In this document: positions 12,859-25,365 of the stretch, one piece after another
Position numbering within the stretch: the stretch's first letter is position 1
How the letters are laid out: every line of letters starts with the position of its first letter
From: Nymphaea colorata
Taxonomy: Eukaryota > Streptophyta > Magnoliopsida > Nymphaeales > Nymphaeaceae
Reading direction: 5' to 3'
Assembly (NCBI RefSeq): GCF_008831285.2
Contig: NC_045144.1
Span: forward strand, 19,917,716-19,981,715
Length of the DNA stretch: 64,000 bases
Notes under the pieces: generated by a model
Databases searched by the model: none
Told to the model about the DNA's origin: nothing
The model's input: the letters and a program-made list of their open reading frames with translations, nothing else
Position numbers and translations under genes: made by a program

Positions 12859-14598
12859 TTGGAAACCATGGGCCATTCTCCTCTCCTCGTGTGAAATCAC
12901 CAAGTGAGCTAACTGATGTGCAGTACTGCAATTTTATTTCATCAGTTTTGCTTGTCCACGGTTCACTTGGTGGTGTAATGAAGCCTGTCTAGATCAATTT
13001 TTTTCCAGAAGTCGTTTAATTGATCTGAGGCGATGGGCGCTCTTGTAAGAATAGAACATATTGTGATGTAATTTGTCCTGCAAAGATCTTATATGTTTAT
13101 AAGAGACAAGTCAGGGCACCTTAGTCCGGCTCCTTTTTTGGCTCTCCTATGTTTGTGCTTAAACTAGCCGTTTGTATTCCTATCTCAATTGTTAGCACTT
13201 GCAGCGCGGTTCGTCATATATTATGTGTGTGTGAGCGGATCCTCAAATGAGGTCTTACAACTTACCACCTCTACCTCCTGCAAAAGAATTCTCCTAAGGA
13301 TTGGAACGCATTTTTACTCAAATTTATGCACTGGCGTTCTGAAACTCAAACCTGTAGATTCTTTAAAAAACGTAAGTTGCTTCAACTAAGTTTCCAGATA
13401 TTAAACTCTTGAAATCAGCCCTTGAAACACTTCAGCTTGGTTGCACAAATAGTATTCTATGAATACTAAAAAAGTTCAATAGTTGGGCGGAAGTTTTAGA
13501 ATTTGTGACCGCAGGTGGTGTGAATGGAACGTGAAAGGGTGTCGATATCTGCATCATGTCTCTACTGCCATTCTGCTGCTTGAGTTCAAGTTTCCTCATG
13601 GTCTTGTTCTGATGGGGCTTAGAGTTCATCTTCATCAAAGATATAAACTCCTACCTTGATATCCCGAATATTTGCAGAAGCTGATCAGTAAGTTTTGACC
13701 AAGCTCTTTCACATGGGACTCACGAACTTTGTCTTCCACTATTCAAACGCACCTCTAAGAAGACATTTGATTCCATGTTCCAGGAACTGAAGGAACAGAA
13801 TGTCCAGTCTAGGTGCCTGATGTGAGCCACTTGTGGACTAGGATTGCATTGTGTGGAACAGAAGCTCCACACAAGACATGGAGTTTTTGTGCTTTGTTGC
13901 TCCGCCAAATTTGAAAAATGATGGAAATTTTTTTTGAGAACACAGTGTTCCACTGAAATGCCATGTCCCAGTTCGATGTAGCATGCATTTGCGGGGCCAC
14001 CGTAACTCTAAGACATGAAATTCAAATGTTCTCTAATAATCAACGTTACATTACAGCTTTAAGGAGTACAATTAAAGTAGCTCATAGTCAAGAGGTTCAA
14101 GGTTTAAATGTTTAAATCTAGTGGTCGTTGTCACACTTCCATGCATTATTTCTCTAAACTATTCCATGCATTATTTCTCTAAACTACAAAGACTGACAAA
14201 CACGACATTTGAATCTCATAGATTTGAAGACGATTTTTCCTAAATAAATATTAATATAACGTTATTTAAAATAGGGAGGGAAAGAGATAAAAGAAAAGGA
14301 AGGGCGAAGGCATTAGACAGAGGGAGAGAGAGAACAGGTGTCTCGTGCCAGTCAATCTGCGGCATTATGCACGGCTAGGACGTGCGCCGAGAGTAATCGA
14401 GACCGAGGGTTCATGTTTGAATGGCGAGCGTACGGTCGAGACTGACCGTCTCAGAAACGGGTTGTCACGATCGTTTCCGCCGTCCAAGCGCGCCCTAAGC
14501 TCCGAGATCTCCCGCTCCTCTATATCTGCAGTCTGCACCACTGGGTGTTGAGCAAAGGAAGGAGAGGAAGAGGAACAGGAAGAAGAAGAGGAAGGAGG
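12859..14598. other. PP4 3' region and TAF6 upstream region
   Basis: The first few hundred bases are probably the PP4 3' UTR. The middle holds no recognised gene. A perfect 25-bp tandem duplication lies at 14137-14186. The last 300 bases become GA-rich and then GC-richer, ending in an AGGAAGAGGA-type leader before the TAF6 ATG. Confidence 0.6.
14137..14186. repeat. Perfect 25-bp tandem duplication
   Basis: The unit beginning TTCCATGCATTATTTCTC occurs twice in immediate succession (14137-14161 and 14162-14186) without a mismatch, which suggests a recent slippage event. Confidence 0.9.
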
Positions 14599-17500
14599 AT
14601 GAGCATCGTGCCGAAGGAGACGATCGAAGTGATCGCCCAGAGTGTGGGCATCAGCAACCTCTCCCCTGACGTCGCCCTTGCTCTTGCCCCGGATGTCGAG
14701 TACCGGCTCCGAGAGATCATGCAGGTCCTGCCCTCCTCTCTTGCTCTGAAGCTTCTTTTACTTCGTATCGTACTGTTTGAACTTGTCAAACCTAGGTAAT
14801 CTCCTTCTTCCAATTGCTATTGCGTCTTTCCTGGACAAGAAGTTGATGGTTAGCTCGTTGGATCTTTCACCAAATAGCAGGAAATTGTGGTCTACTGACT
14901 CTGTCAGACTGTAGGGTTTGATCTCAAGTATTTCAGTGATCTTCTGTACACGTGCTCGTTTATCATTAGGATGATTATGTGATGGATCCTACACGCCTTC
15001 AGGGTTGCTCGCGATTTTTTCCGGAATAAAAACATAGCGTTAACAGAAATCTCGAGAAGGATTACTTTGCTAATTTTTTTGAGTTGTTGGTTGGGAGTTC
15101 CTTTCTCTTTTTTGTAGTTTTTTTTCCAAGGATAAAAAACTGTTTCCGGCACGAGGAAGATGGTGCATAACGGCTAGCTGCCCATGTGCTTAAATAGATG
15201 ATAGAAGTGTTTGCTCATGTTGTTCTTCATTAACTTCTAGCTGCAATTATAAGCTCATATGCTCATTGACTCAAATTCCTTGTTGTTTTGGTATGGTCTA
15301 GATCTCGAGTGTTTTCTGCTGAACTTCCCCTTGCCTTTACTCAGCTTCACGTTTCCATTCCCTTTGATGGATTCATTTTCCTTCCTTTCTTAGCTTTAAC
15401 GCTGCTTAGTCTCTGTGGAAGTAATTCATTATTCTCTCACATTCATTCAGCTTGTTCCACGAATAGTTGACCGTATGGCAGCGGCATGAGTGTGGAATGC
15501 TATTCTTGCTTGCAGCTCCTCATTTGTTGCTCGAGTTTGCAGTGTCAGTAGCTTAGCAATATAATACCTGCAACATTACCACGACCAGTAATACTACCAA
15601 CATCAAGGGGAACAAACATGTCAATAACGGCATCTGTCCCCAAGGTTCATTGCTACTGTTTAACTATTTAACCTATTTTCTTTAAATATTTTCTTATTTT
15701 ATAAATTTCATTTCAATATTAATAATTTACTATAATAAATATTTATGTTATTTAAACTCTGCCGGTTTAGGCATATGAGTAGCGAACTTGTCTTTTTGCT
15801 CCATGTAGATTTAGACGATACTTAGGAGTACGCCCTTAAGCTATTTACCTGACTTGCTTGTCAGGTTTTGATCATAAGAATGAGGACAGGTTAAGGTTGT
15901 GTAAAAGGATGTTTAGTGGACTATATCATTTGCAAAGTTTTGTGAATGACATAGCCGCATAGGTTCTCAATGTTTCCTTGTATAATAGAAGCTTTGTTTA
16001 TGAAGGTGAGGAGAAAACTTTTATGGGAATACGTAAAGCAGTGATAGCAATAATAATCATTTGACAGTTAGGGGGGAAAATTACACGTAATATAGTCAAA
16101 AGCTTGGATTAATAACCTTTCTCCAATCACTATAGGAATAATACCATTGGCAACTCCGAAATAAAAGGGAGTTCATATCTGCGAACTTGGACTATACAAA
16201 GGATGTACATGTCATGAACTTCAGTAGTATACTTGGGCTATTTCAAGAGCATTAGGTATGTTATATAATCATAGTAAAAAATCTCAGATTCCACAAATCT
16301 CATGATTCTGTTTTGACATATTAATAAAGAAAATATGAAATATAAAATATTGCAAGATATTACAACATTTTCAAATATTTTGTGATAATTAAGATCCCAA
16401 TATCATGATATCTTGTAATGTTATCATGTAAATGTATTTTATTTTTCTAGTGAATAGTTTTTTCTCCCTTCTTCCTATTTTTCCATTTGTTTATAATTTC
16501 TTAGTCATTGAGATTTTCACAAGGTTTTGTTAGTAAGCTACTCCAGTATTTGTAACCATGCCTACAATCAAATAATTTTTGTTGGATGACATGAGTATGC
16601 AGCGTTTCTCTTTATTCTAGTTGCTCTTCTGCTTGTTCATGTTTGCCTTTCTGTTTCATACGAAAGGTGATGCATTTCCACCAGTTTTTATGAAATATCA
16701 AGTGTATTGGCCTTGCCAACCCTTCACCATGATAAAGCAGTGCCTTTAAGACATTGGTCGATATGGAGCATCCTTAATCATCTGATCCATCAATAAAATA
16801 ATAAATAAATAATATGACATGATGTGCTATGCTGTTTAGAAAAATACCACTTTTCTGATACTGATATTTACAATACACTTTGTAAAAAATGATGGCTGGA
16901 CAGGCAAAAGCACTATGTTTTTTACTTGAATGATCTTACAGAGAACATTCTTTGGCTGTCGAAACAAAAATTTGCATGATTGTTATAGAGAACTTATCCT
17001 GTTTTTGTGCTTTAGGAGGCTATGAAGTGCATGCGTCACTCAAGGCGGACTACTTTGACAACTGATGATGTTGATAGTGCTCTAAGTTTAAGAAATGTTG
17101 AGGTATTTATGATCCAACCACATCTCTGATAAATTAATTTTTCCCTTTTGTCTTCAATGTATCTTTTGCTTCATAAGAACTAATTGGTCTGAAGAAGACA
17201 CATGTATTAGTTGTTGCACATGTGTCTATGTCTGCATTCTTACTCCGTTGTTTTTGCTTTCCTTTTTTTTTGGCATTTGTTGTTGCCTAATAGATTTTTG
17301 ATATTTCAGCTGCATTATGAACTCCCTTTAGCTTTGCCATGTAATGGGAGAGAAAAATGGTCTTGTGTTGTTGACTTGTTTCAGAGTTGGAACTCTTAAA
17401 AGCTTTGCACAGCCAGTATTAGAGTAACCCCCATTTGGACCAATTCAGAGAACTCAATGTCACTCAGAAAAATCATACTCATCTCCTTGGCATTGTTGCA

Positions 17501-18959
17501 GCAGTCTTTTGAAAGAGTGACCAGAAAATCACTTCTTGATCTTTATGTCATCTGTGAAAATGACTGGCTTTAGAGTACTTGATAATGGAAATTCATCTTG
17601 TTCAGGATGTTCTTTTATTATCTCAATTTCTTAGAAGCAGTTAACATGAATATCTGTTGATAATTAGAGGATTCTTTGGAAAGTAGTTGTGCTTTTGTGC
17701 AACTATAAAGTTTTTTAACATCTATTTATCTTTGTTTTTCCTCCATCAATTACATTGCAACATGTCTTGCTTTATTTTTCACAAGAAAATGCTGCTTATA
17801 TTATTATTTCAAAGTCTGTTGTTCATTAGATATAGGCTTGTGGTGAGTCTGGCAATCATGCTTGAACTTCTCTTGGGCATTTCTTTTGGTTTACCTACCA
17901 TTTGTTTGCTGAAACCGAGAAATAGATATTTCCTTGGATCATTCCAGTTACAACCATGTGCTGCTTTTACTACCACAATACAAGTGTTTAACAATGATAA
18001 GTATTTGTCAAAATTGGAGAACCTAAATGGAAAGTCAGGGTTTTAGAATATGTTCTCATGGATTTGCTGTTCTCTCTCCTCCCACTGCTAGCTTTGGTCG
18101 CAAAATTCCTGACCTTATCATTGTGATTGATTGCGTTTATATTGTGATCTTTGATATGAAACAATGGTTTCTATCTCCTGTCAGTTATTAAACCTCTAAT
18201 CAGAGAAGAGATGTACCCATATCAGTTAATTTTAGTAAATGTTCTTAGTCCAGTTGATATTCAACTGACGCCAGAGGATTTTGTTAACATCCTTCCTAAG
18301 TAGGGATTTTGTTGATCTTTTGGCGTGTTTGTCCTTATCCTGCATTTTTATTCCTTGGTTTCCCCACTTAAGAAATTTCAACTACTGGTTAATTTATCAT
18401 TGGGTGAAGACAGTTGGAAACGACAGTTAGAAACTAAGTTCTATAATTTGTGCTGAGATCATATTCAGTTTTGACCAGTGAATTTGGTACATGGCTCTGG
18501 AAGGTTGACCACAATAGCTTACTGAATGATTGGCCTAATGAACTCTTTAGTGTTTTGTAGCATGCCGATCTGGTGGTCCTAAATTTCAAGATCATATCAC
18601 TGGTTAACCCCTTTTTTGTTGGGACATGAAAATGTCTTTTTGCAGCCAGTTTATGGCTTTGCATCAGGAGACCCTTTGCGGTTTAAAAGAGCTGTAGGCC
18701 ACAAAGATTTGTTTTACATCGATGACAAAGATGTGGAGTTCAAAGATGTGAGTACTTTATATTCTTTGTTTTTCATTCTTTCTCAATATTTTGCTGGTTC
18801 TTTGTTCTAAATGCCATTTGCTTTCTGCATTCAGATAATTGAAGCACCACTGCCAAAAGCACCACTTGATACTGCAGTTACTGTTCATTGGTTGGCAATT
18901 GAAGGAGTGCAGCCTAAAATTCCTGAGAATGCTTCTGTTGATGGTATCTTTCAAAGAAC

Positions 18960-18998
<39 letters not shown>

Positions 18999-21900
18999 CT
19001 TTCATGTGAAGCTAGGGGCTAAAGGTTTCATATGTGGAAATGAGCTTGGCTGCAATAACATTTATTCCAGTCATTAAGAATGGAAGAAATAGAATCAACT
19101 TGTCATATGTTACTTTGTGGAGGATCCAAGAATAAGGTGCACCAGAACAACCTTCATATTTTAATGAAGATGATCGTAGTTGGACACTATAAAGAAGCAT
19201 ATGAAGATTGAAGTATACTTTAGTCAGGACAAAAACATTACTGAATTCATTTATAAATTATAATTTTGTTCTGTTAAATAAGTCAAGTTACGAAGGTGGC
19301 GTCTTATTTCAGCATATGCTTGGTGGGTGGGGTGGTGCTGGTGGTTTTGGGCTATTAGAACTTAGAAGATATTACACGTGCTGAGATTTAAATATTCATG
19401 ATGAATGCCACTCATTAGTGTTATTAATTTGTAGTTGTTCTCATGGAAGACATATTCCTGTTGGCATATTATTTGAAATGAATATATATTGTGTGACATT
19501 GGCTTCTGAATTTGATAGTCTCCAGCAAAGTTTTGTTTTGCTTTGTATAGTTGGTACTCATTTATGCTGTGCTTGATCCTTGTTATAGACCATATGTAGT
19601 TTATGTTGTTCCTGTTCAATTCTTAGGAGATCCTTGTATACATTATCCATTGAATTAGTGTTTTACTTTTTGGTAATGAATGAGAATTATGACTTCATTT
19701 ATGAACAGGTCTTGCAGCTCCTCCAGAAAGTAAGCCTGAGCAAACTAAAGAAGAGGTGCTTCCTGTTGATATCAAGCTTCCTGTTAAACACATATTATCA
19801 AGAGAGCTCCAGGTACTTTCTTGCAAACCCGTCTGTTATTATTCTTTCTTGTCAAGAACCATAATTTTGGTTTGCATTACTATGGGTTCTTCAACATTCT
19901 GTGGGTTTTTTTTGCCTGGCATATATTGTTTTTATGCAGCTATACTTCGATAAAATCACAGAGCTTGTTGTTGGGGGATCTGAATCTCCGCTATTTAAGG
20001 AAGCATTAGCTAGTCTGTCGACAGATTCAGGACTTCATCCTTTGGTTCCATATTTTACTCATTTTATTGCAGATGAGGTATAAAATAATATTTAAAGAAA
20101 TCTAATTTTTGAATTTTATGTCCAATTGTGGTCCTTATAACTCCATCCTAAGTTTGTATTTCTGTGACAGGTTGTCAGGAGCTTAAATGACTTCCGTCTC
20201 CTGTTTGCTTTAATGCGTGTTGTCCGCAGTCTTCTTCTTAATCCTCATATACATATTGAACCTTATGTAAGTTTGTTCAAATTTATTTTCTGTTTTCTGC
20301 TTATAATTCCAAAGTAGTTGTAGGATATTGTTGTTCCCTTCTTATTTGTGATTCATAGTTAATTTTACCTCTAGATGGTTCCTTCAAGACAAAGTTTCAA
20401 TTATGATTTTCAGCTCAAATTCGAGCTATTAGCTCGAACTCCTAAAATGGTTTAGTTGACATGATATATTGCATGAGATGATATTCCATTGCATGAATCA
20501 GGTGCAGAACAAAACTATCATCTGCGTTTCTTCAGTTTGGTCATTGTAAGGACAGAAGAACCTGTGTATTTTCTTTGCCAAATAATACTGATTCATACAT
20601 CTTGATATCTTTTCCTTTTCTAGGAGCACACTTTTTATGAAAAACTATTATTCATGGTGACCAGCAGTGTTATATAATATCTATTATCTATGGACCAATT
20701 TTCCGTGGCAATATGATCATATACATACTAAAATAGACCAGTTTGTGTCACTTCTATAACATTGCAACTGTTGATGACACCTAGTGAGGTCGCAATGTAT
20801 TTATCCTTTGTGTGATTCTAATATTTGGAAAAGACCTGGGTTGTCATCTCTTTCTTATCTAGCATCTTTGATACTTTTCTTTTGCAAGTCTATTTTTACC
20901 TTTTGTTTCATAATTTCTTGCATCATAAAATTATTCTTTCTTTCAGTTACACCAGCTGATGCCATCCATTATCACCTGCTTGGTTGCAAGGAGGCTCGGC
21001 AATAAGTTTGCAGATAACCATTGGGAGCTTAGAGATTTTACAGCAAACATGGTGGCTTCAATATGCAAAAGGTTAGAGTTAAGTAGTTAACAGCTAGTTT
21101 ATGACATGTCCTGCTTCATCTTTTTTCGTTAAAGAGTTGATAATAAATGAAAAATATAAGGGAAGCGACACATAAGTGAAAGTGGGAACCAAATATTTTG
21201 AAGATATTACGTTAGCATAGGTGATGGGATTGATGGAGCAGTGTAACTGGGAAGCAGGTTCCTGCAACCATTGTTCATGTTCATTGTATACTTAGTGATT
21301 TTCATAAGCCAGTGCTCATTGAGCTCTTTTGTATGTTTTGTGAAGCAAAGAGACTGGGGTTCTCTTTTATGACTTTCCCTAGAAAGGATTGGATTACAAG
21401 TTGAAACATAAACATATGCGTCAATTTTTCTAATCAAATCGAGTTCCTATATTCTTGCCATGTTACAGAATAGCATCAACTTTTTAATTGTTTATTAGTC
21501 AATAGTCCACATGTTAAAATAAAATTTGTAATTGTGAAGTTTAGACACGATTCATTATGAAATATTATCTCACGGAAACCATTATAACTAGTTCAAATAT
21601 ATAGTAGTGTTCTTTCTGCAGTTTTCCATTCAAATTATTTTGTCAAGAGACTCAAGACACATCTTTGTGGGTGAGTTTGCTTCACTTTTTTCTTTGTCAT
21701 TTTTGCGTAATATATGTGAGCCCAGAGCATTGTATCAGGCAGGTGTTTGGAAGTATGTGGATGAATTTTGTTAAAGTTACACGCTAGCTTTTTGATATAG
21801 TTATCTAGTTGAAGAGTGACCTTTTTTAAAATTAACAGATGAGCATTACAAGATAAAGTTAGTATGTGCAGCTTATTGCATTGGTGTCATCTGTTTCCTA

Positions 21901-23803
21901 AATTGATATTTTGCTCCAATAATCATCGCATTTCCATCCCTGTTAGCGTCTGATCAACATGTATTCTGGATGGTGTTAGTCAAAAGCATGAAGTTTTTTG
22001 GTTCAAGAAGGTCCATATTCAAGTCATCTGACAGCAGTGTTGGCAGAAACAATTAAGGATTTTCAAGTTGTTAACTACAATAATTTCTGGTATAGCCTTG
22101 GTTGGGAAAAGTAGGTATATAAGCTCATCTGTATGCTTTGGTGCACAAAATTAGTTGCTTTTATGGAATATATAGGAAATGCATGTCTGCTATAGCCTAT
22201 GGATGCCTGAACATTTTTTTTCTCTGTTTGATTTTCATTTGAAAGTAATTTTGGTTTTCATTTTTTTACAGTTCATGGTTTTTGGTACCTTTTAAGTTTT
22301 TCTAATAAATAGTTGGTTCCGTTATGACATTATTGTCCTCTTTCTGAATAATGATCTTAGATTCTTAGCATTGAAGTTTGCTACCTGTTTCCAGATTTGG
22401 ACATGCTTATCATAATCTCCAGCCCAGGGTAACAAGAACCCTTCTTCATGCATTCCTGGATCCAACAAAGTCATTGACTCAACATTATGGTGCAATTCAA
22501 GGTCTTGCTGCCTTGGGAACAGGCGTGGTACTAATTCACTTTTTCTTGTTTCCTGATGTTAAAACTGCAGTTGGAAGTCCACTAACTTTGCAGACGATTG
22601 TGTCACAGATACGTTTATTGATATTGCCAAACCTTGAGGTTTACCTGCAAATGCTGGAACCAGAAATGCAACTTGAAACACAGAATAATGAAATAAAGAG
22701 ACATGAAGCATATCGTGTTTATGGAGCTTTATTGGTACTTCTTCCTTTACATCTCAAATAAACCAGAAACAATTTGTAGCAACTTATATTCTCTTTAAGT
22801 GTGCCTCCTGGTTTGAAGCTTGAGGGTTGCAAATGTTTGTCTATGCATGCAAATCAATTGATAATTCTGACTTAAATGTGCCTTTTCACAGCAAGCTGCA
22901 GGTAAATGCTTATCTGAACGCCTCAAGTTGTTCCCTTGTCTTCTATCTCCTCCATCCTATGCTTTCTGGAAAACAAATAAAGGGAAGGTATCAACAACTA
23001 TGCCAAGTAAGATTCTGAACTCCACCTTTTATGTTGCGATTATGATAATAAACTATATCAAATGGGTGCTTAGTTATGTATGTTCCTGTGATTTGAGATA
23101 TTGGAGACTGATGATCTTTGCACAGTTAGGCATGTTCGGACCCAATCAGTGCATTTCCAGCCTTTCGTTTTACTTCTATTTTTATTGGAAATGCTACTGA
23201 CCTTCGGTTAACTCATGGCCCGGCAACCTGGAGAGGAAGGGATTCAAAACTTAGCTGTTTTAGCAATTATGATTGTATTTAATTGTACAAGCTCTCTGTT
23301 GGTATCGTCATAAAGTTTTTGTTCATATTACGTATTACAAAATGCGACTGTAAAAATGTTTTCTGACAAATCTAAATACTTGAATAACTATGAGCCTTTT
23401 GTTTTTGTGACTTTTTCTGACAATAAATCTTAATCCAGACAAACGCAAAGCCACCACGGATTTCTCATCCCTGCAGGTTAAAAAAGTCGCAAGCGAGAGC
23501 ATATTGATGAGTAGTCAAGCAGAATCTTTGTCACATGCAACTCAAGATGCATTCTCAAGCGCATCCTCTGGGGGATCTGCAGTTGTCCGAGCATCCTCAT
23601 TGCCCAATGGAACATCATCTCGTGGGCAGAGACAAGATAAAGTGGATGCTGCTCATGATGTACAGAAGCGGACTTTGAACTCAACGCAGGTGCTAATGAA
23701 GGAAGATGTTGACGCTGGCAACTTGTTATCATCTTTGTCTGAGTTGTTTGGTGAAGCCATTCTCTCCTTTGTCCAATCCTCGGAGATGATGATTTTCTTA
23801 TGA
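14599..23803 (+). CDS. TAF6: Transcription initiation factor TFIID subunit 6 (TAF6)
   Basis: TAF6 is a histone-fold subunit of TFIID that pairs with TAF9 and helps assemble the RNA polymerase II pre-initiation complex. Exons are 14599-14724, 17016-17102, 18646-18747, 18835-18943, 19709-19812, 19940-20077, 20171-20266, 20947-21071, 22395-22527, 22609-22734, 22892-23006 and 23439-23803, giving 541 aa, close to the plant family length. The N-terminal histone fold (about 1-70) opens [15 protein letters not shown] and ends SALSLRNVE. The linker holds the conserved [10 protein letters not shown] and [10 protein letters not shown]. The HEAT-repeat TAF6C domain (about 155-385) includes [30 protein letters not shown] and [15 protein letters not shown]. 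The tail is low-complexity and ends SSEMMIFL, matching the conserved plant C-terminus. All junctions are GT-AG and in phase. Intron 9 (22528-22608) is 81 nt and stop-free. Intron 4 has a T37 tract close to its donor. Confidence 0.96.
18962..18998. repeat. Poly(T) tract of 37 bases in TAF6 intron 4
   Basis: An uninterrupted run of T starts 18 bases downstream of the exon 4 donor (intron begins 18944). It may be slippage-prone. U-rich sequence just behind a donor is known to favour plant splicing. The length may be subject to assembly error. Confidence 0.9.
22528..22608 (+). other. 81-nt in-frame, stop-free intron in TAF6
   Basis: The donor GTACTA and acceptor CACAG flank 81 nt, a multiple of three, with no stop in the TAF6 frame. 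Removal restores the conserved family sequence (GTGV joined to [10 protein letters not shown]). Retention would insert 27 residues after residue 340, inside the HEAT domain. Confidence 0.8.
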
Positions 23804-25365
23804 AAAAAAAGGAAAATCGATCTGTAATTTTTGTAATTTGTAATTCCAGTTTTTGGGTGGTAATTGTATTGTAAAATGTCCAATTACTGAGCTTTTTCTT
23901 GTCGAAAAGCAATCAAGAACCCAACGACACGTTTTCCAGATAATGATGACGGTGAATCAGATTAATCCCAACTAAGTTCCTAGAAGAACAAACAAAGTTC
24001 AAGAATCGAAGTAGATTACGCTGCCGAGTGATGTTTTGCCTGCGTTTTCCGAGAAAACCTGTTGGGATTTCCCATCAAGCATAACAAAAACTTAAATATA
24101 CAAAAACATCACAGGTTCAGGTATGGTTCTGTTCCTAAATTTTGCTCCGAGTTGTAGGTTCGGATCATGCTTGGGTCAAAGATCAGTTCCAGTTAACTAT
24201 GTTCTGCCTAGAAAGTATGCTTGATGCGTCATGGTGGAGAAGGTTGGAAAGATATGCAGTCTAAGCACAAGTTCGATGTATTATTAGAACTGCTTGTGAG
24301 CAGTCTGAGCACAAAGCATCGAAGTTGGTTTTATTTCAACATAACTGGTTGGAGTGGCTTTGGATTGGACAGGACGGGATGAAATTGATTTTGATTACTA
24401 TGGAGGATTGGACTACAGTGGGTTAAATTTAAACTAGAATGAACAGATCCAACTTCATTTTGGTCAAGTATTTTGGAGCACATTGTCAGTCTCCAGAACA
24501 GATTCAGGTCAGCACGGCCAAGAGCGAAGAGAGATTTCACCGAGTACCAGGTCAAATATCTGAGTCATTTCCGCCTCAATTGGGTTTACATGAAAGCTGA
24601 GGCACGATCCAGTAGAAGTGTAAGGGAGATGTTACAATAGATTCTAAAAAGGCAAGCCATCTGAATCAATGATTAGATGGCTAAGGAGGGAGATCCGAAA
24701 CGGGTTTTGATATTAATATCCGACGAAGGTTTTGATATTAATAGCACCTTAGTGCCCAACTTTGTCTTCTTAATCAACCTAATAATCCAACTCGTAGTCC
24801 TTTATTGTTTAGAAATAAAATGGGAAGAGAGACATCGGAATCGAACCTCAAGGTGCACATTGGCATACTCGCCCTATAGACATGAACGAATGGACTGCAT
24901 CCGGCATTGGCATTATCAACAACCATAAACACTCGCTGATCTCCCTTTGTATGGGTTAGATAGAACGGTAAACAACCCTGGTAGCACATATGCCTAAGGC
25001 GCGACAAACAGATTGAATGCGTCAAGGAGAAAAGCTCGCCATTCATACGAACATCAAGGAGGCAGGAAATTTGGCAGTTCATCAGAGGCATATGAAGAAT
25101 CGGCAAACACGAATCGTGACATCTCTGGACTCTTCTTTGCCTGATTTGCGCTAGTTAATAATATGTTGGGTGTGCAACCAATTCAATACGACTTAAAGAA
25201 TCTTTAGAAGCCAAAAGGATCCTCAGACGTCTTCAATTAATTACTATAAAGCAACAATCTTCTACACTGTCAGTTTGAATTTCAAAACAATACCAAAACT
25301 CATACTGCAAACTGAGGAAAAGGAAGTTCACAAGAAATAAAGACTTCAATCTATAACAGCACTCT
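23804..25365. other. Intergenic region between TAF6 and eL38 (convergent)
   Basis: The two genes converge here. The left part is the TAF6 3' UTR, with T-rich TGTAATTT words soon after the stop. The right end holds the eL38 3' UTR. Open frames such as 24331-24555 and 24774-25106 on the minus strand match nothing I recognise. A short direct repeat of GGTTTTGATATTAATA lies near 24703 and 24728. No mobile element ends are seen. Confidence 0.6.

Noticed and set aside
24331-25106. Minus-strand open frames between TAF6 and eL38
   Set aside because: No recognisable motif; the codons look random and there is no leader or splice support.
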